Source: Micropterus salmoides (taxonomy: Eukaryota; Chordata; Actinopteri; Centrarchiformes; Centrarchidae). Taken from it: a stretch of DNA of 64,000 nt. Positions 1-15,300 of this stretch are shown piece by piece. The notes under the pieces were generated by a model. The model was not told the DNA's origin. It saw only the letters and a list, made by a program, of their open reading frames with translations, and did not search any database. Numbering within the stretch: position 1 is the stretch's first letter; every line of letters starts with the position of its first letter. The translations under genes and the position numbers were made by a program. The stretch covers positions 36,295,942 through 36,359,941 of the forward strand of contig NW_024042261.1 in assembly GCF_014851395.1 (NCBI RefSeq), read 5' to 3'.

Positions 1-326
1 AGTGAGAAGGTTATTTTCTTCTTTTCCTTAACTCATAAAGTCGAGCACAAAGAAAAGAGCCGCAACTCATATGTATTATTAACTTCAAGTGCGTTTATAC
101 TGTAGTATTGTTCCCTGTGTCTCCATATATTGATAGTAACCATACATTGGTCATACTTCCACAAACCTTGCATGTTAATATTTTATAATTTACTGTTCTT
201 CTGTGTAAATATATATAATAAATGACTAAGTAAACGTGTATGTGAAATATTCTTAATAGATGTCTAATCTTATAATTGAGACTTGACAAGAATAATGGAG
301 TCTGACTATTTTAATTTTTTTTCCAG

Positions 327-3300
327 CTGTTTCGGGAGGTGCGCATCATGAAAACTCTCAACCATCCCAACATAGGTGAGTTACACTCCAGAGAATTCAT
401 TTGTGTGTGTGTGTGTGTGTTTCCAAGCCGGCCTTCGTGTTAACATCTCGTCCTCTGTGTGTTACAGTGCAGTTGTTTGAGGTGATTGAGACTGAGAAGA
501 CTCTTTACCTGATTATGGAGTACGCCAGCGGAGGTGAGTGACGTCCTCGGCCTCCTCATCGTCATGGCCAAGTATTTAGTGACGCCAATTAGATTGATTA
601 CTTTGACTCAATCATACAGTGACCGATAAAGTAATTCATTTAAGGCATAAACGACTGAGTTCAGTCCCTTTGTCTCCTTTTTCATTAGTGAGATCTCATG
701 TCACTTTGCTTTACTGCTCTAATGTTTTCTCCACTGTCTTTCTTTGTGCTCTTTAACATTGTTCAGCTGTTTCCCATGCACTCTTCTATTTTTTACAGCT
801 TCTCTATTTTTCTTTCTTCTCTTCTCATGATCCCTTAATCTCCCTCGCTGCTCTCTCTCTATGTTGTGAGATCTCTTACCTCTGATACCTAATAAGGCGG
901 CGGCAGCGACTCACCAGCCAGCATGCTGCTCTGTTCAACTCAACCTCAGCCTGTTTGAATATTTAGGATCACTAGGGTCAGATGTTTGGCTTGATTGCAC
1001 ACCCACAAATTAAACTACTGGAAGTCACCGTTAATTCTTTCCTTTCCCACCAGTGTCCATGTATTAATTTCATCCGGGACTCATATATCAGGTCAAATAT
1101 ATCCCTTTACAGCTTTGCTACATTTGCTCAAAAACTAATTTGCACAATCTTAACGGAGACCTGACTCTAAACTCATAAACCCCCAGCAGAGTGTTGGATA
1201 TTTTATAACATTTAAACACGCATGAACACATAATGAAAGTGTTGGCGTCAGAGCTGGAGGGAGTTAAAATTTGCTAAGAAGTGTGCAGGGGTGTCACGAG
1301 TGGTGAATACCGAAAAATAGCACCAAAACTGTGACACGCTAGTTGTTAGTGACAGTTTCAAGTTGGATATTATTAGAAAGTGTATGCAGCATGGGACTAT
1401 CGAAGACTATGTCCATGCTCGCCTGAACTACAGCAAGTCTACATACTGTTTGTTTTTCTTCCAGGCGAAGTGTTCGACTACCTCGTGGCTCATGGTAGAA
1501 TGAAGGAGAAAGAGGCCAGAGCCAAGTTCCGACAGGTGAGTTAAACCCTCATCCCTTCCCTCACCCGTGTGTCTGATTTTGTGTCCAAGGTGTAGGGGAA
1601 ACCTAAGCAAAAAGGGGAGGAGATACTAACTGTTGACAGCCAGCAGTTCCTTGTGGTTAGAAATCTGAGCAGAACAATATAAAGTCTGGACTGAGTTAAG
1701 AAGAGTGGAAGAAGGCTGATATAATCATTATGCTTACCAAAAGTTACAGAAGCTGAAATCTGAGCCTCTTGTGGGTTCATGTGGCATATTGTTTATAGTC
1801 CCTGCTTTGTTTGTAACTGGGCAGTGTGAACCTGAAGCAGACCAAAATAGACTTACAGTAAACTTTCCCACTGTGCTTCAGACCAAATAAATCAAACATT
1901 AGGTGTGATCGCACAGCAAAAAATTCATTAATCTGCTTTGTATTCTTAATGTTGCGTCATGGTGTTGGTGTGTTAATGGAGTTCCTAGTTTAGCCACTAT
2001 TTACATGTAAGGACAAACATAAAGTTCTATTATCTTCCCTCATTCGATCTCTTTTTTTTTTTTCCTGTCTCCTTGCTCAGATTGTCTCAGCGGTGCACTA
2101 CTGTCATCAGAAGAACATTGTTCACAGAGACTTGAAGGTGACAACACAAAGACATAATCAATCATTAACACTTAATAAACAGACTGTATTCATTTATTCA
2201 TTTTACTCATTAATGACTGACAAAGTAACAGACGTTTACTTTAAAGCTGATATCTGTAACTACTTCTATGGCATCAAGAGGAAACTGAAATGATGTTCGA
2301 ACAATAAATACTGTTTATTATCTGCTATTTGCAAAAGCCACCAAAGTGTAATATCCTCTTCACGTGCAGAAAGGGCATCGCTTCCTGTATGACAGCACTA
2401 AAATAAATTATGGACTCCAGCTGTGTTTTTTTGTGTTTCACTGTCCATGTTGTTTTGTACAGGCGGAGAACTTGCTACTAGACGCTGACTCCAACATCAA
2501 AATAGCCGACTTTGGCTTCAGTAACGAATTCTCTGCGGGCAGTAAACTGGACACGTTCTGCGGCTCCCCGCCATATGCCGCCCCAGAACTCTTCCAGGGG
2601 AAGAAGTACGACGGTCCGGAGGTGGACATCTGGAGCCTTGGTGTCATCTTGTACACGCTGGTCAGCGGGTCCTTGCCCTTTGACGGACAGAACCTAAAGG
2701 TGGGTGACGTGGAGGCCGTCTTAGTCCAGCATACATTTCCAGTTTTGCTTCCGAGCTTTAGCTGTGCTTTGTTGTTTTCCTTTGAAGGCCAGAACACTGG
2801 GGAATGTAAAAACACTGGAGACGTGTTGTTATGCCTTCTATTAAACAACTTGCTAGTAAATATAAACTGATATTCATTTTGCAGAATTATGAGAATCATT
2901 AGAGATCGCAAGTGCTTACACATTCAAAATTGACGCGTGTCCTTGGCGTCCAACAAGTGTTTTAAATCCTGCATTGTTTACATCCATGTTTACTAGCTTG
3001 CAGTCGTCTTCTTCTACCCTGCCATTGGTGGCACATTGCAGCATATCTCGGCATGTTACCGGCACCTGTTGGTCATAGGAATAGTGTGAAACCATTGGCG
3101 AATAACGTATGTGCGCGCATGTCCTTGTGCACAGAATAATCGAAATGGGAACACACTAATTGAAAAAACAGCTCCATAGTGCAAATATCCTTTAATCAAA
3201 ATATAACACTAAAAGAAAAAGTATTCCACATCTTCCAGTGAGTCCCTTTTGTGCAAACTCATTGTGTATCAATGTGTGTTGTGTTCAGGAGCTTCGGGAG

Positions 3301-6300
3301 CGTGTTTTGAGGGGAAAATATCGCGTGCCCTTCTACATGTCTACAGACTGCGAGGGAATCCTGCGCCGCTTCCTGGTCCTCAATCCTGCCAAGCGCTGCT
3401 CGCTGGAGGTGAGGAGGAAACTTTACAACAGCGTGATTGGGGGGGCATGTTCATAATGACCACATTAGTGTCTAAATATCGAGTAGTAAAAGTATAATCG
3501 CTCTTCATGTCTAATGTCTGTGATTCGATCTTTCTTGGATAACTATAATAAATGAAAACACACAAAGATGAACAAAGGCACACAGATTTATTTGTTGTAA
3601 GGAAGAAGATGAACAACTGAACATACATACAATGCAAAATGTTGACGTTTCTAGTGTCAAAAAACAAAACATGTAAACTTTTTTACATGAAATTTGAGTG
3701 CTTTGTGTCTACACTGTATTGCCGTATTTCAAAATCTCTCTCTCCTTCTCTGTTCTCATCAGCAAATAATGAAAGATAAGTGGATTAATGTCGGCTATGA
3801 CAGCGAGGAGCTGAAGCCCCACACAGAGCCTGTGGAGGACTTGAACGACACCAGCCGCATTGGTAAGAAACGCACACCTTTTAACATTAATTTATTTACT
3901 TAAAGAGGTGGTATTCTGCTTTTTGGCTTTTTCCCTCTTCTTCTTTATTGAGTTATATATCCTTTCTGTGCATGTAATAGGTTTGCAAAGTGAAAAACCC
4001 CAAAGTCCAGCCCAAAGGGAGTTCCCATCTCCCACAGAAAACTCCGCTCTGAACTGCCTGAAAACAGCTCGTTTGTAGTCCAGCCTTTACTTCCCTGTCT
4101 TGTGACATCACAATGAAAATGTCATAATGTTCATTGAGCGGCTACTCCGACACGCCCTCAAAAACAGCGGTGGAAAAACAGTGAGCTGCAGCACACGGCT
4201 CTCCTCTCCCTTCCAAACACTAGCTACCCTCCAGGCAGGCAGTGGACATAAAGTTGTTCCTGTGATGTAGAGACAGAGCTCAGTTAAAACTTTATGGATG
4301 AAAGATACTTTTGTTACAGATTAATAACTCACCGCTCTGAAACTCTTGCTCTAGTCGGCAACTGAACCGAAGCTGTTTACCGTCTTTTCGCTGACCTGCC
4401 CTTCTCTGCTTCTGATTGGCTAGTAGTCCTTAACTAGGAACTGCGCATGTGCAACTCCCAAAGATCATTTAGAGACAAGATGTATCACTCCATAGCTAAA
4501 ACGAAGCCTTCAACACAGGGTGAAAAGAGGAGATGGAACAATGTGCAGTATGAAAAAAATATGGTGTTTTTTTGAAAATTAAATCATGTAAAATTGTTCT
4601 GGTACAACCTCTAAATAAGATTTTGAACCTGAAAATGAGCATAATGCCACCTCTTTTAAGCATTGATCAAAATATGATTAACTGGTAACCGTCCGTTTAT
4701 GAGTGGGATCATGTTGCAGGTTACAAAAACGGTAAACAGAATTATTTAATGAGGGTAAGATGAGAAGGTCTGGCTTAGGCTGCTGTCCAAAGAGTCGTCA
4801 CCTGCCACCTTTTTTGTATTTGTGGGCAGTTACGGACACAGAAGTGGGTCATGTTCGAAACTTCCATTACGGACACATCATCAGTGCCTGCATGGCGACT
4901 TTTCTGGTGCACTGGCTTATTACATTTTGTAAGCCTACATACATGGTACTCCAGACATGTTGTTCTGGCACAAAGCTCTTGGCACATGTTTAGTGCTTGA
5001 TCCATATGCAGGACCTGAACTTAAGCTTCACATCAAGCGGAGCACGGAGGGTGAACCTTTCATAATTGAACAGAAGATGAACCTGCGTGATTTCGGTGTA
5101 GCTGCTCCTAATGTCATTTGTCTCGTCCCAGATGTGATGGTTGGGATGGGCTTCACCAGGGAAGAGGTCAGAGAGTCGCTGGTCAGTCAGAAGTACAATG
5201 AGGTCACCGCCACGTACCTGCTGCTGGGACGCAAGAACGAGGTGAGTGTATCGGCGTTTGTTTTGGATTTCTTTGCAGATCTTTTTATATAGTTAGATGA
5301 ATTATGGGTGTATTTGACAGTCTATATTATAAATGTTAAGCTCATGCACTATATAAAGTTATCACAAAATGAAATAAAATACTACAGTTTGGTAGATTCG
5401 GGATTGATATCCAATCTTAAATAGTTTACAGCTGGGGGAGGTCATTTAGTTGCAATCACATTCAAAATAGCAGAATCTGTTTTACTCAATGTAACAAAAT
5501 GAATATATAATTTGTTGTGATTTTGGTCAAACCCTGATATAGACTGAGACATGAAACTTGGTTTTAGATGTGAATGGACTAACTTGGTCTTGGTTATAAC
5601 ATTGGGTTGTTGCGCTGAGAGAAGCCGTGAACAACCTACAACTTGTCTCTAGTCATGTTGTAAGTTTAATTCTTCTTTCTGTCTGTTTTTCTGTCTCTCA
5701 GGCGGAGGGCAATGAGTCTCGTTCAGGCAGCAGTCTCAGTCTAGCTCGAGTCCGACCCGGCACCATAACCAACGGAACCAGCAAACACACCACTTCCTCT
5801 TCCTCCTCTGGTGCACCTACTTCCTCCTCTGGCCACAAGGCACAGCGCAGCGCCTCCACTTACCACCGCCAGAGACGACACTCTGACTTCTGTAAGACAA
5901 GTGACATAGCTTGTTTTGTGGCGTAGAGTTTGATCCGTTCTGAAATTGAATGAAATGGTGACAGAAATCTTCCTCACTGAGAACTCTGTTAACCTGTCTC
6001 TCAGGTGGTCCCGCGGTTCCAGGATCGACGCACCCCAAGCGGAGTCCCAGTGGCGTAGGCGAAGGGGCGGGGCTTAAGGAAGAGCGGCTGTCGATCCGCA
6101 AGCCGAGCACCAACACCGTTGGCTCCCGTAGCATCCCAACCCCCTCCAGTCCCATGGTTAGCTCCGCCCACAACCCAAATAAGTCAGAGATACCCGACCG
6201 CCGCAAGGAAGTTACCTCGACCACAGTAAGGCCAAAATAATATATAGTAATATCCAGTCTGTTACATTTAGTCTCTTATCAATACAACATATTAGATGTC

Positions 6301-9300
6301 AGAATCCCAAAAGTTACATACTTCACCCAGCTGGGGCGGGGCGCGATGGAGATTATAGCTGTTCAGTAAGATTAGCATGAGAGAGAGAGAGAGAGAGAGT
6401 TGAAGACAGCAGCCAGATTAACCTGAGATTAACTCTTTAATGTTCTGATACTGTCTGAGGTCAAACTGTCAAGTATTTTTTGTTTACCTGCACGGAGCAC
6501 CAGATGGGCAGGTTTTACCAAGTACAGCTTTTTTAAATGGTGTCAGATAAATTGTCATGCATATGAAGGAGTAATACATGTAAGTTTTAAGGCTCTCCTC
6601 GTGTTATGTGGTAAGGTAAAACACATTCTCTCGTCACATCAGATTAAAACAGACCATATACAGATATTCAGGACATCATTTCAGTAAATTGATTTGATTT
6701 TGGATTTCTGATTCTTCTTTCTCCAGAATAACATCCCTGCTAGTGCCATGACTCGAAGGAACACGTATGTGTGTACGGACCGATCCAACACTGATAGACA
6801 CACTCTGCTGCAAAATGGCAAGGAAAACAGGTGAGAGGAGCCAAGCTGTCTGTGTCTCTTTGTTTGTATCTCTGCTTATCTTTTACAGTACACATGAGAG
6901 CCCTCACAAGATTAGCACATAGATTTGTCTTGTTTTTTTTTTTGTGGGAATTGGGACCACAGCCAGTGGACGTGGAGCATGTGTTTATAAACAAATAAGA
7001 AGCAATAATGAAGGTTTCGGCATCATCGCTACAAGTTCATACAGCCTAGAGCAAATTTGAGTCTTGTTTGCTGCCATTTTTGCTCTAAATTTCACCTCAT
7101 GTTGATCTAAATTCCCTGAAAGACCTAAAGGGCTCAGCGTTGAGATTAGAATTGGGTTTAGGTTGGGGAATATGTCCAGGAAAAAAGCTCATTAACAGAA
7201 TCAATTTTATAAAAACAAGCGTGGGCTGCTATTGTTGGCTATTAAATGTGAATGCAATGTAAAAACACGTAAGGGCAAGATGGAATTAATTGAGTAAATG
7301 AATTGCCCTGTCGCACTGTATTTAACCCAGTGTTGGAAATACATTCATATTCATATTAAATACAGTGTGAAAATGGTTGGTTTAGAAAGAGGTTCCACTG
7401 GTGCAGATTGTCTGTTTTTGAGAGTGTTTGGCCCCGGGGTGTTTGTCTCACATACATTTTGTCTCTTGAAGAGAGGATAAAGGGGCTTAAACTGTGCATG
7501 AGTGAGTTGCCTGTGTGTGTGTGTTTATGTGCCCAGTATGAACTGTCTGTTATGGCAGATGGTTGTCTGCTTGTCAGTCTCAGAGCATGGCAGTCTCTCT
7601 CTCTCTCTCTCTCCTCCCTCCCTCCCTCTTTTCCTATGGTCACTCACTCACATTCTCACTTTCATTCTAGCTGACCTGTTTTCCCTCTGTCTCTTTATCA
7701 CTCTGTAATTTTGCCTCTCAGAGGGAGAGCGTCTGGCATCTGACCTCCAGTAAAATGTTCATGCAATGTTCAGACTGATAAGACTGATGGAGAGTTTTAA
7801 AATCTAAGACTAAAGCAACGAAGAACAACATGAATGACTGGACGTACAAGTAATTATGGAAGTAAAATGTGTCAAAGCTGCAACCGGCACGAAAGCATTG
7901 AACAAACATTCTCATGTGTACCAGCCATGATGCTTTATAAGCTACCAAACAGAAAAGAGACGACACACTATTACATTCAGGCTTTACAAGGAGGCAGTAT
8001 TCTCCCGTTTAGCTCCATTTTCTGATCTAACAGAGTGGAACGAAGGACAGGTAGAAGGAGGGAAGGACGATTGGATGAGGAAAAGAGAGGGGGAGAGTAG
8101 AGGGTAAGGAAAACATGAGGGGGGGGTAGAAAAGGGGAGCTGAGAGCAGCAGGATGAAGTGAGGACTGGCATTGTGCCAACGTAACCCTCCACTTGCCTT
8201 AGAGGCTTGTCAATGTGATGCCAATGCCGTGCCAGAGTGGTTGATGCGGCAAACGCATGCATGGACACACGCAGTCACATTTAGTTAACAGAAAAGCAAA
8301 TGTTCAATAGTGGCGAAAGTGCACAGGAGAGACACAAAACACTGATTATGTACACGACAGCATGTATTTTGTTTAAATAAAACATGCAGGTCCTTGGTCT
8401 ATGATTACGCTGGTAGATAAGTCACCTCATGCCTAGACATACTGCATATGTTTCATAACAGTTTTATGTGCACATACACAGTCCTCATGTCCAGGAGAGA
8501 AAATATCCTGCTGAGATTATTTTATAATAATCCCTGTCTTCTCCAGATAGAAGTAACTTAACCTTTGAACCAGGTTTCACTGCAGGTGTACAATGCTTTC
8601 TTTTTATTTATCCACCGCTGATTCAGTCACAAATCAATGTCTCTTTTCAGGACTGACACGTAAATGATTTATACACTTAAATTTTACAAGCATCGTGCTG
8701 TACTTGTGGGAAAAATTAAACTACAAGTTAAACATCATTTTTTTCTCGTCCTTACCTTTTTCACCTGTTTTCAAACTTCGTTTCACAAGTGTCCCCCCGC
8801 CCCCTCTCTTTTCCTCTCCTCCTTCCATCCCCGGTGAGCCCCCCTGCAGGTAGCTGCAGTAGGCAGCAAGTTCACGTTGATGTTAAACGATTTTGCTCTG
8901 CAACAGCTGCGCTTCAACTTAGCCCGTCTAATGGTTCTGCCCCACTTGAGCCCTGTGTGGGTGTGTTATGTAGAGCGTTATGAAAAGCAGCCTCAGGCCA
9001 CCAGCCAGCCGGGGAGTCAGGGGAGGAGAGGTGGGTGGGTGTGACAAAGTGTAAGTGTTGGCTGAAGAGAAGGGAGCAGGGCGAGATGCAGGGGGGCATG
9101 CAGAAAAATGAGAAGGGACCAGCGGGGAGTGAAATCTCCAAGGGTCAATTTTCAAAGATTAAGAATAACTGTTGGTCATGATGTGAAGAGCAGCTCGCTC
9201 TCTTGTCTCCCACTTTCTGTTGGTACTTGTGCTGCCTCAAAAGTCTTCAATCAATTCAATTTAAGACCTTACAAGTATTACAAAACTGAAATGCACCTGA

Positions 9301-12300
9301 CAGAGGTCTTGAGTAGCATCTTAAAATCAAATTCTTTACACACTTATGTGGTCAACAAAATAAACAAAACAAAGCAAAAGCCATGTGGCCAAATATCCGT
9401 TTTTCTTTTCCTTCCATAATTTAGGGAAGAGGCATGATGGATCAGAAATACAGCGTGGAACTTGCTTATTGTGTTTTTTGTGTGTGTGGTTCAGTTGGTG
9501 TACTCATCATTTGCACATAACATAAATATGTTTTAATCCTGCTAATATTCTACATTCAAAATATTCCTTTCCGATGAAAAGACAAAAAAACTACGATTGA
9601 TCCTTTTAACAAGTGTTCTCTGTGTATCCAAAGCCTCATATCCCTTATTCCTCTGTGCCAGTGTTTTCTAAAAACTATTAAAAACAGGGAGTCACACCAT
9701 TGCACCTAAATGTTCCTTCTTTACAATGAACATATGCACTGTATTTTGTTCAATTGTCAATGTGAGATTGACTCAATACACTTGTCCTCTGCTGTAAATA
9801 CTCACATGCCAGATGTGTATTAATATTAGGGTCGCACGATACTGGAAAAAACTGACATTGCAATATTTTTATTTTCTACGATTTATATTGTGATAATAAT
9901 AAACATAAAAGCTGAAAAGTGTCTTTTTAGTCTAAATACGTTTTTTGAGTGCAAATGTCCTTTCTTGTGCTTTTATGCAATAAACATATTTTAAACCAAA
10001 TGATAAAAATAAAAGCGCAGCTATGCACCAGCCCCCCTGAGTGCTTTTCAAAAGTTGCTTGAACAATATTGTAATTGCTGGTTGCAGAGCCTGCTTGTCG
10101 CTCACTAGCAACAAAATGTGTTTATCCAAGAATCCCTTAAATCAGATTGAATTATGTTACATCAGACAGACTTCACTTGTAGATTAGTCATGGAAAATGA
10201 GAACCGTGCAAGTTTTCCTTTTGTACCTATCAGGACAAAATGTAAAGGTTTTTTTAAAATTATTTAATTAAAACGAAGAGACCTCTGCCTAGATGTTTGG
10301 AAAACCAAGTTCCAAAATAATGGCAAAAGGTCCAGTAACATGATTTATATGTGATCCTGCACAGTTCTTGCACTTGCTAATTGAAATGATCTTGATTTTT
10401 TTTTCTCCTCCCTCCAGTTCTATATCCCACCGCCTTCCCCCCGCCTCCCCCTCAACTCACAGCATCGCCGGTGCCTCTGGGGTCTCCTCCTCGTCCTCCA
10501 CACCCTCCTCCCGTTTATCCAGGGGATCCACGGTGAGGAGCACTTTCCACGGAGGGCAGATTAGAGACCGTCGGCCTCCCTCCCATGCTCCCCCAGGTTC
10601 CCCAACGCCGTCCCATGATGCCAGCCCGCTGCCCCACGCCAGGACCCGGGCCACGACCAACCTGCTGAGCAAACTCACCTCCAAGTTGACCCGCAGGTAA
10701 GGGGAGAAGCCGGGAGAAGGGTTAGGGGAGGCAAGACTGTAAGTAGAACAGGAAGAGAAATAATAACTCAGAAATCAAGAAACAGAATACAAATAAACCT
10801 TTTAACTGCAGAGTTTATTGGAATTTAAGTATTTTCAAGCACTGTGTATGTTTGACGATTACTGCTAACCATCCCAAATGTGGTGAAGTGATAGCCGACT
10901 GCTGTGTTTATTGGTTTGCAACTGGACAGTGTAGCTCTTTTGTTATAAACCTGTACATGAAGACCATTTAGTCTATAACCTTGCTGCCTCTCACCGTCTC
11001 TTCCTTAACCAGTACTAACCTGCCAGCCTTCCTTCACAAATAATAAATCTTTACAGGCTTCAGAATTTGTCCTCCTCAATCTCAGACCTGGGTCTAATAG
11101 TTTTTAAAAATCCTTCCAACTGTTTGTTTTACTAGCTTAAACTTAGTTGTTTGTTTGTTTGTTTTTTAAAACCCACACCTGCCAACAGTTGGAGGATATC
11201 CGCTATTGCTATTAATGTGTCTGCCCCATCTCACAGGAAACATAAAACAATTCTAGCTCTTTGAAATAGTAAATAAGAAATAAGATAAGACTTATACTGA
11301 AGAAAGCTGTGCTCAAAGATTCAGCTTGAAGCAGTAGGAACTAAAATTAGATTAAACCACAAATGATGTATCTCTTTATGTTGTTTCCCTTAGAAACGGA
11401 TACACTCAAGATAGATGGCTAGTGTTTGAGTGGGTGGGACATACTACTGAAATTTGAGTTAATTTGGAAGTGAGAAGCATGAGTTTTACTGGATGGCAGT
11501 GGATGCAGTATTTCATCCCACAGGAGTGATGTCCAGTACTCGCCCCCACCGGCAATAGAGGAAAATACGTCCTGTGCACTCCTAACAGTGGCGTTAGATC
11601 CTGCGAGATACACAGGAGCCCAATCCTGTTGCATAAACCAGGTTCAGAAGAACCAGAATCAGATTATGCAGTTGGATATGAACTATTTTCTTGAATTTAA
11701 CAAATTGTCCAATAGCAGTTAATCCCTCCCAAGTGGTACAAGTTGGTACAAACGAAAACCTATTTGACCCAGGTCTGCCGGTGAGGTGGACACGCTGTAT
11801 GTCTTTCACAGTCTTGTTCTTTTCTGCTTACTGTTGCTTTATCTGTTTGTTTGATTCTTTAACAACTTTTACTTTTCCTTGCCAGTCACCTGCCAATCTT
11901 CTATCCTTCTTTTTCCTGAACTACAGTACATACAGTTTAATTTGTACTTCTCTGCCTCTTCTACCTGTGCACCTCTGACTGCCATCTCTATGTTGTCTTC
12001 CCCTCACTTGCTTTCTCTTTCATTCAATGTCTCTCTGTCTCTGCTGTTAATTTTCCTTTTTGCCATTCCTCTCATCCTCTCTTCATCTCCTTCTCTTCTT
12101 CCTCTCTCGTCCTAGGGTCACTCTTGACCCTTCTAAACGTCAGAGCTCAAACAAGTCCATGTCGGGCTGCACCCTCCCACAGGGGACAAAAACAGTTAGT
12201 AAGTCTTCCTTTCCCATGTTTTCTGGCTGCTTCTGTCTGTCTGACTGTCTGCCTGCTTGCCAGTACCCCGTCATCCTGTCCGCCCCTCATTCGCTGTCTG

Positions 12301-15300
12301 TCGCAGGTTGGAGTTTAGTTGTATAAACATTTATCTGAGGCAACGCTACTTTACAGGCAGGAATTTAATCAGTTACAGTCAACCTTTATGGTTCTGGCTC
12401 CAAGAAAAGCCCAGCTGTACTGATGCGAAGTGGAAAAACTCCAAAAATGTAAAATGTTGTCTTCCTTTTATTTCCCACATGAAGTGTGAGTCTCTCTTGC
12501 AAGTTTCTCATCAAATGTATGCTTCATCAAAAAGACACTTAAGGCTTAAAGAGAGTTCCTTAATTGAAAGAGGTCTTAAACGAAGTGGACAGTTAAAATC
12601 CAATGTAATTGCATATAACAGGATTGAGACTGATATATTGGATATAGTAAATTCTGGCAGTTAAATAGTTTATAGTTAAATTAACCTGATGGGAATGTTT
12701 GCTTGTCGCTTCAGCACCATCAGACCTGCAGCAAACGGTCACTACTGAAGCTCATCATCTTATCATCTCATGAAGGGAAAGTTTTGATTTTAGCGAAAAC
12801 TAACTTTTAAACTTTTTTTTTCAATTGGTTTATCCATCCATCTATTTTCTGCCACTTAAGACAGGTTTTCCATCATACTTTGATACTTTTTCTGGTCTTA
12901 TCGTGATACAGGAAGTTGGTGAGCACTGCAGAAACCCTGTCACCATTCAGTCCATCATAGTTATATGTTGAAGGGATATTTACCTCAGTATAGATTACTG
13001 TCGTTTTACAGAAGACAGTATATTTTCCTCAGGTCCGCTCTGTTTGCACAAATTCTGTTTTTCTATGTCCAGTAACAGGCAGAGGTGGATTAGAATATCC
13101 AGACTTTAAAGCATCTCTTTAGAAATGTATGCTAAGGTTTAAAAGCTCTGACCAAGCATGTTTAGGAGTCTTAATTGCTAGAGCCAAGTCTAAGAAACTA
13201 CATCCCCAAAACTATGGTCCCAGTTTAAAGAAGTGTAACTCCTTATGCACGATTGTTTCTTCCTATAGAGCAGCTGTATCTCAAATTAGTGTGTTTGTGT
13301 GACTGAAACTCTAATCAGCAGCTGCCTGCCTGAATGTCTGTCTGTCTAGTTGGACTGTCTGTGTCTCTGCTGCTGCTTTACGATGTAGCACTCACTAGAG
13401 GCTGTCGGTTGTACTGCACCTTCCAACAAAACGCAAAACAGACATCGGTTTTCTGGAACAACTAGAGGTGAAGTTTGAGTTTTAGATGCAGGTTTTTACT
13501 TTGCACTTATTACTAGATAGTCTCTTCGCCTGTTTGCTTGTGTAGGCACAAATCCACAGTCACACGTGACACACACACACACACACTCGTTTTTAGATTA
13601 AACAACCCTATGTAGATGTTTGTGTTTCCCCTGGAGTATGTGAGTTTATTGCAACTAGTCTGAGTCATGTAATCAACACCATATGTTTGCTCGTGCTGTT
13701 AACAAAGCAGCAGTCCTTCAGCAGGAGAGGATACCGGACAGACAGGAAGCAGGGAGGCGTTATTGTCACAAGACAGAGGTTATTGAGGTAAACAGCTTTG
13801 TTACTGGTACAGGTAGTGTGCATTACTGTTTTAGGGGCAGTAACTGTATAATTGTATTTATGGCCAAAATAGACACCACTGTGAAACACTTCCTGATATC
13901 CAGCTTGATTGAAAATGTTTCAGTGTAGTTTTTGGAATCCATGCTTTAGAAGAGCAAAAGCTTCTTTATACGGCCAACTTTATGCATTTTTCTTTATCAA
14001 AAGGTGATTTTCTCTCACACACACACACACACACTCTGTAAACAGATCCTCTACACTGCGATTCAAAGATTTTCAACATTATATATGATAATCCATATAG
14101 CGGTATGGTTCTAAACTTGTTGTTGTGGGTGGGCTTGGTGTTCATATATGTAACTATGTTCTGTCAATATGCTGCTATTTTGGGCAGGTCTCTCTTGAAA
14201 AAGAGGTTTTAAATTCCATTGAGATCATCAGGTTATATGAAGGTTAAATAAATAAATAAGGAGTAAGGAGGAAACCTGTGGTCAAGGAGGCATGGAGTGT
14301 TTTATACCATTATTAAGAGCCTAGACTGTAGTGTAAGCACAAAACATTGTGTTTTGATTTTGTGCTAAGCTGTTGCTGTCTCTCTTTGAGAACTAAATGT
14401 TGAGATTATAATAAGGTAAATTATAAAACATTATTATAAAATAATATCTTTCTTTAGTACACTTTACATACTAAGGCTATAACTAACAACAATTTTCATT
14501 ATCTAATGATCTGTCAATTATTGTCACGATTAATTAATTAATGACACTCACAGTTGCTCAGTCCAAATTGACATCTTCAAATGTCTTGTTTTGTCTGAAC
14601 AGCAATCAAAACCCAAGTTTACAGTTGTAGAAGATAAAGGAAACTCAAAAGAATTGTTGCAAATGAATTTTCTGTCGATTAGCTGATTGATAAACCGTGT
14701 CGCATGTCTAGTAGATACATATACTGTATATAGATATAGAGAGAGCTTTTCTTTACTGATTTGAAGTTAGATTGCGTCTCCCATTGTGATCACATGGACA
14801 AATAATGAGGTTTACAGTTTGTAATACTTTGTAAAAAGTGCTAGCAATACTGTTTAAATGACCTGTTGTGAAAATTCTGATTTGGCATACTTAAGTTGTA
14901 AAGATTCATATCTGGGTAAAAATGCGCAATTCAGTCTGCGTCATTGTAGCTTTGAAGCAGTGACATTACGAGTACACAGCATGTGTCTGAGCCCCTTCCT
15001 GGAGCAGATGCTTGTAAGAAGAAGCATCTCAGCCTGCTGCAGTCATCCTGACTGACTGACCCAGCGTCGCTGCCGTTTTAAATCTGGATTAGTTATGTAA
15101 CTAGGATTTATCCTTCTCTTAAACGGGGATCTTGCACAGTTCTCTCTCAAGATACAAGCAGATTGTCCTCTTACACTACTGTCTCTCCCTCTGTCACTTT
15201 CTGCTCTTATTACCTCACTTTGAGCCCTCCCTGCTTCTCTCTCACCTCCCAGCCGTTACACAGATTAACTGCACAAGAGTCTGTCATCACATACTCTTTT

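Larger units (their letters stand above)
376..10417 (+). other. mark4 introns: content overview
   Basis: Introns between the exons from 327 to 10418. The largest (6831-10417) contains TG- and TC-rich stretches (7513-7530, 7592-7620) and, from about 9828, a piece like the fish element that begins GGGTCGCACGATACTGG. Apart from the MITE at 3899-4660 I see no gene or RNA inside these introns. Short open frames there lack splice or family support. Confidence 0.5.

Noticed and set aside
2438..2923. 161-codon minus-strand frame
   Set aside because: Antisense of the mark4 activation-loop exon; no family features of its own.
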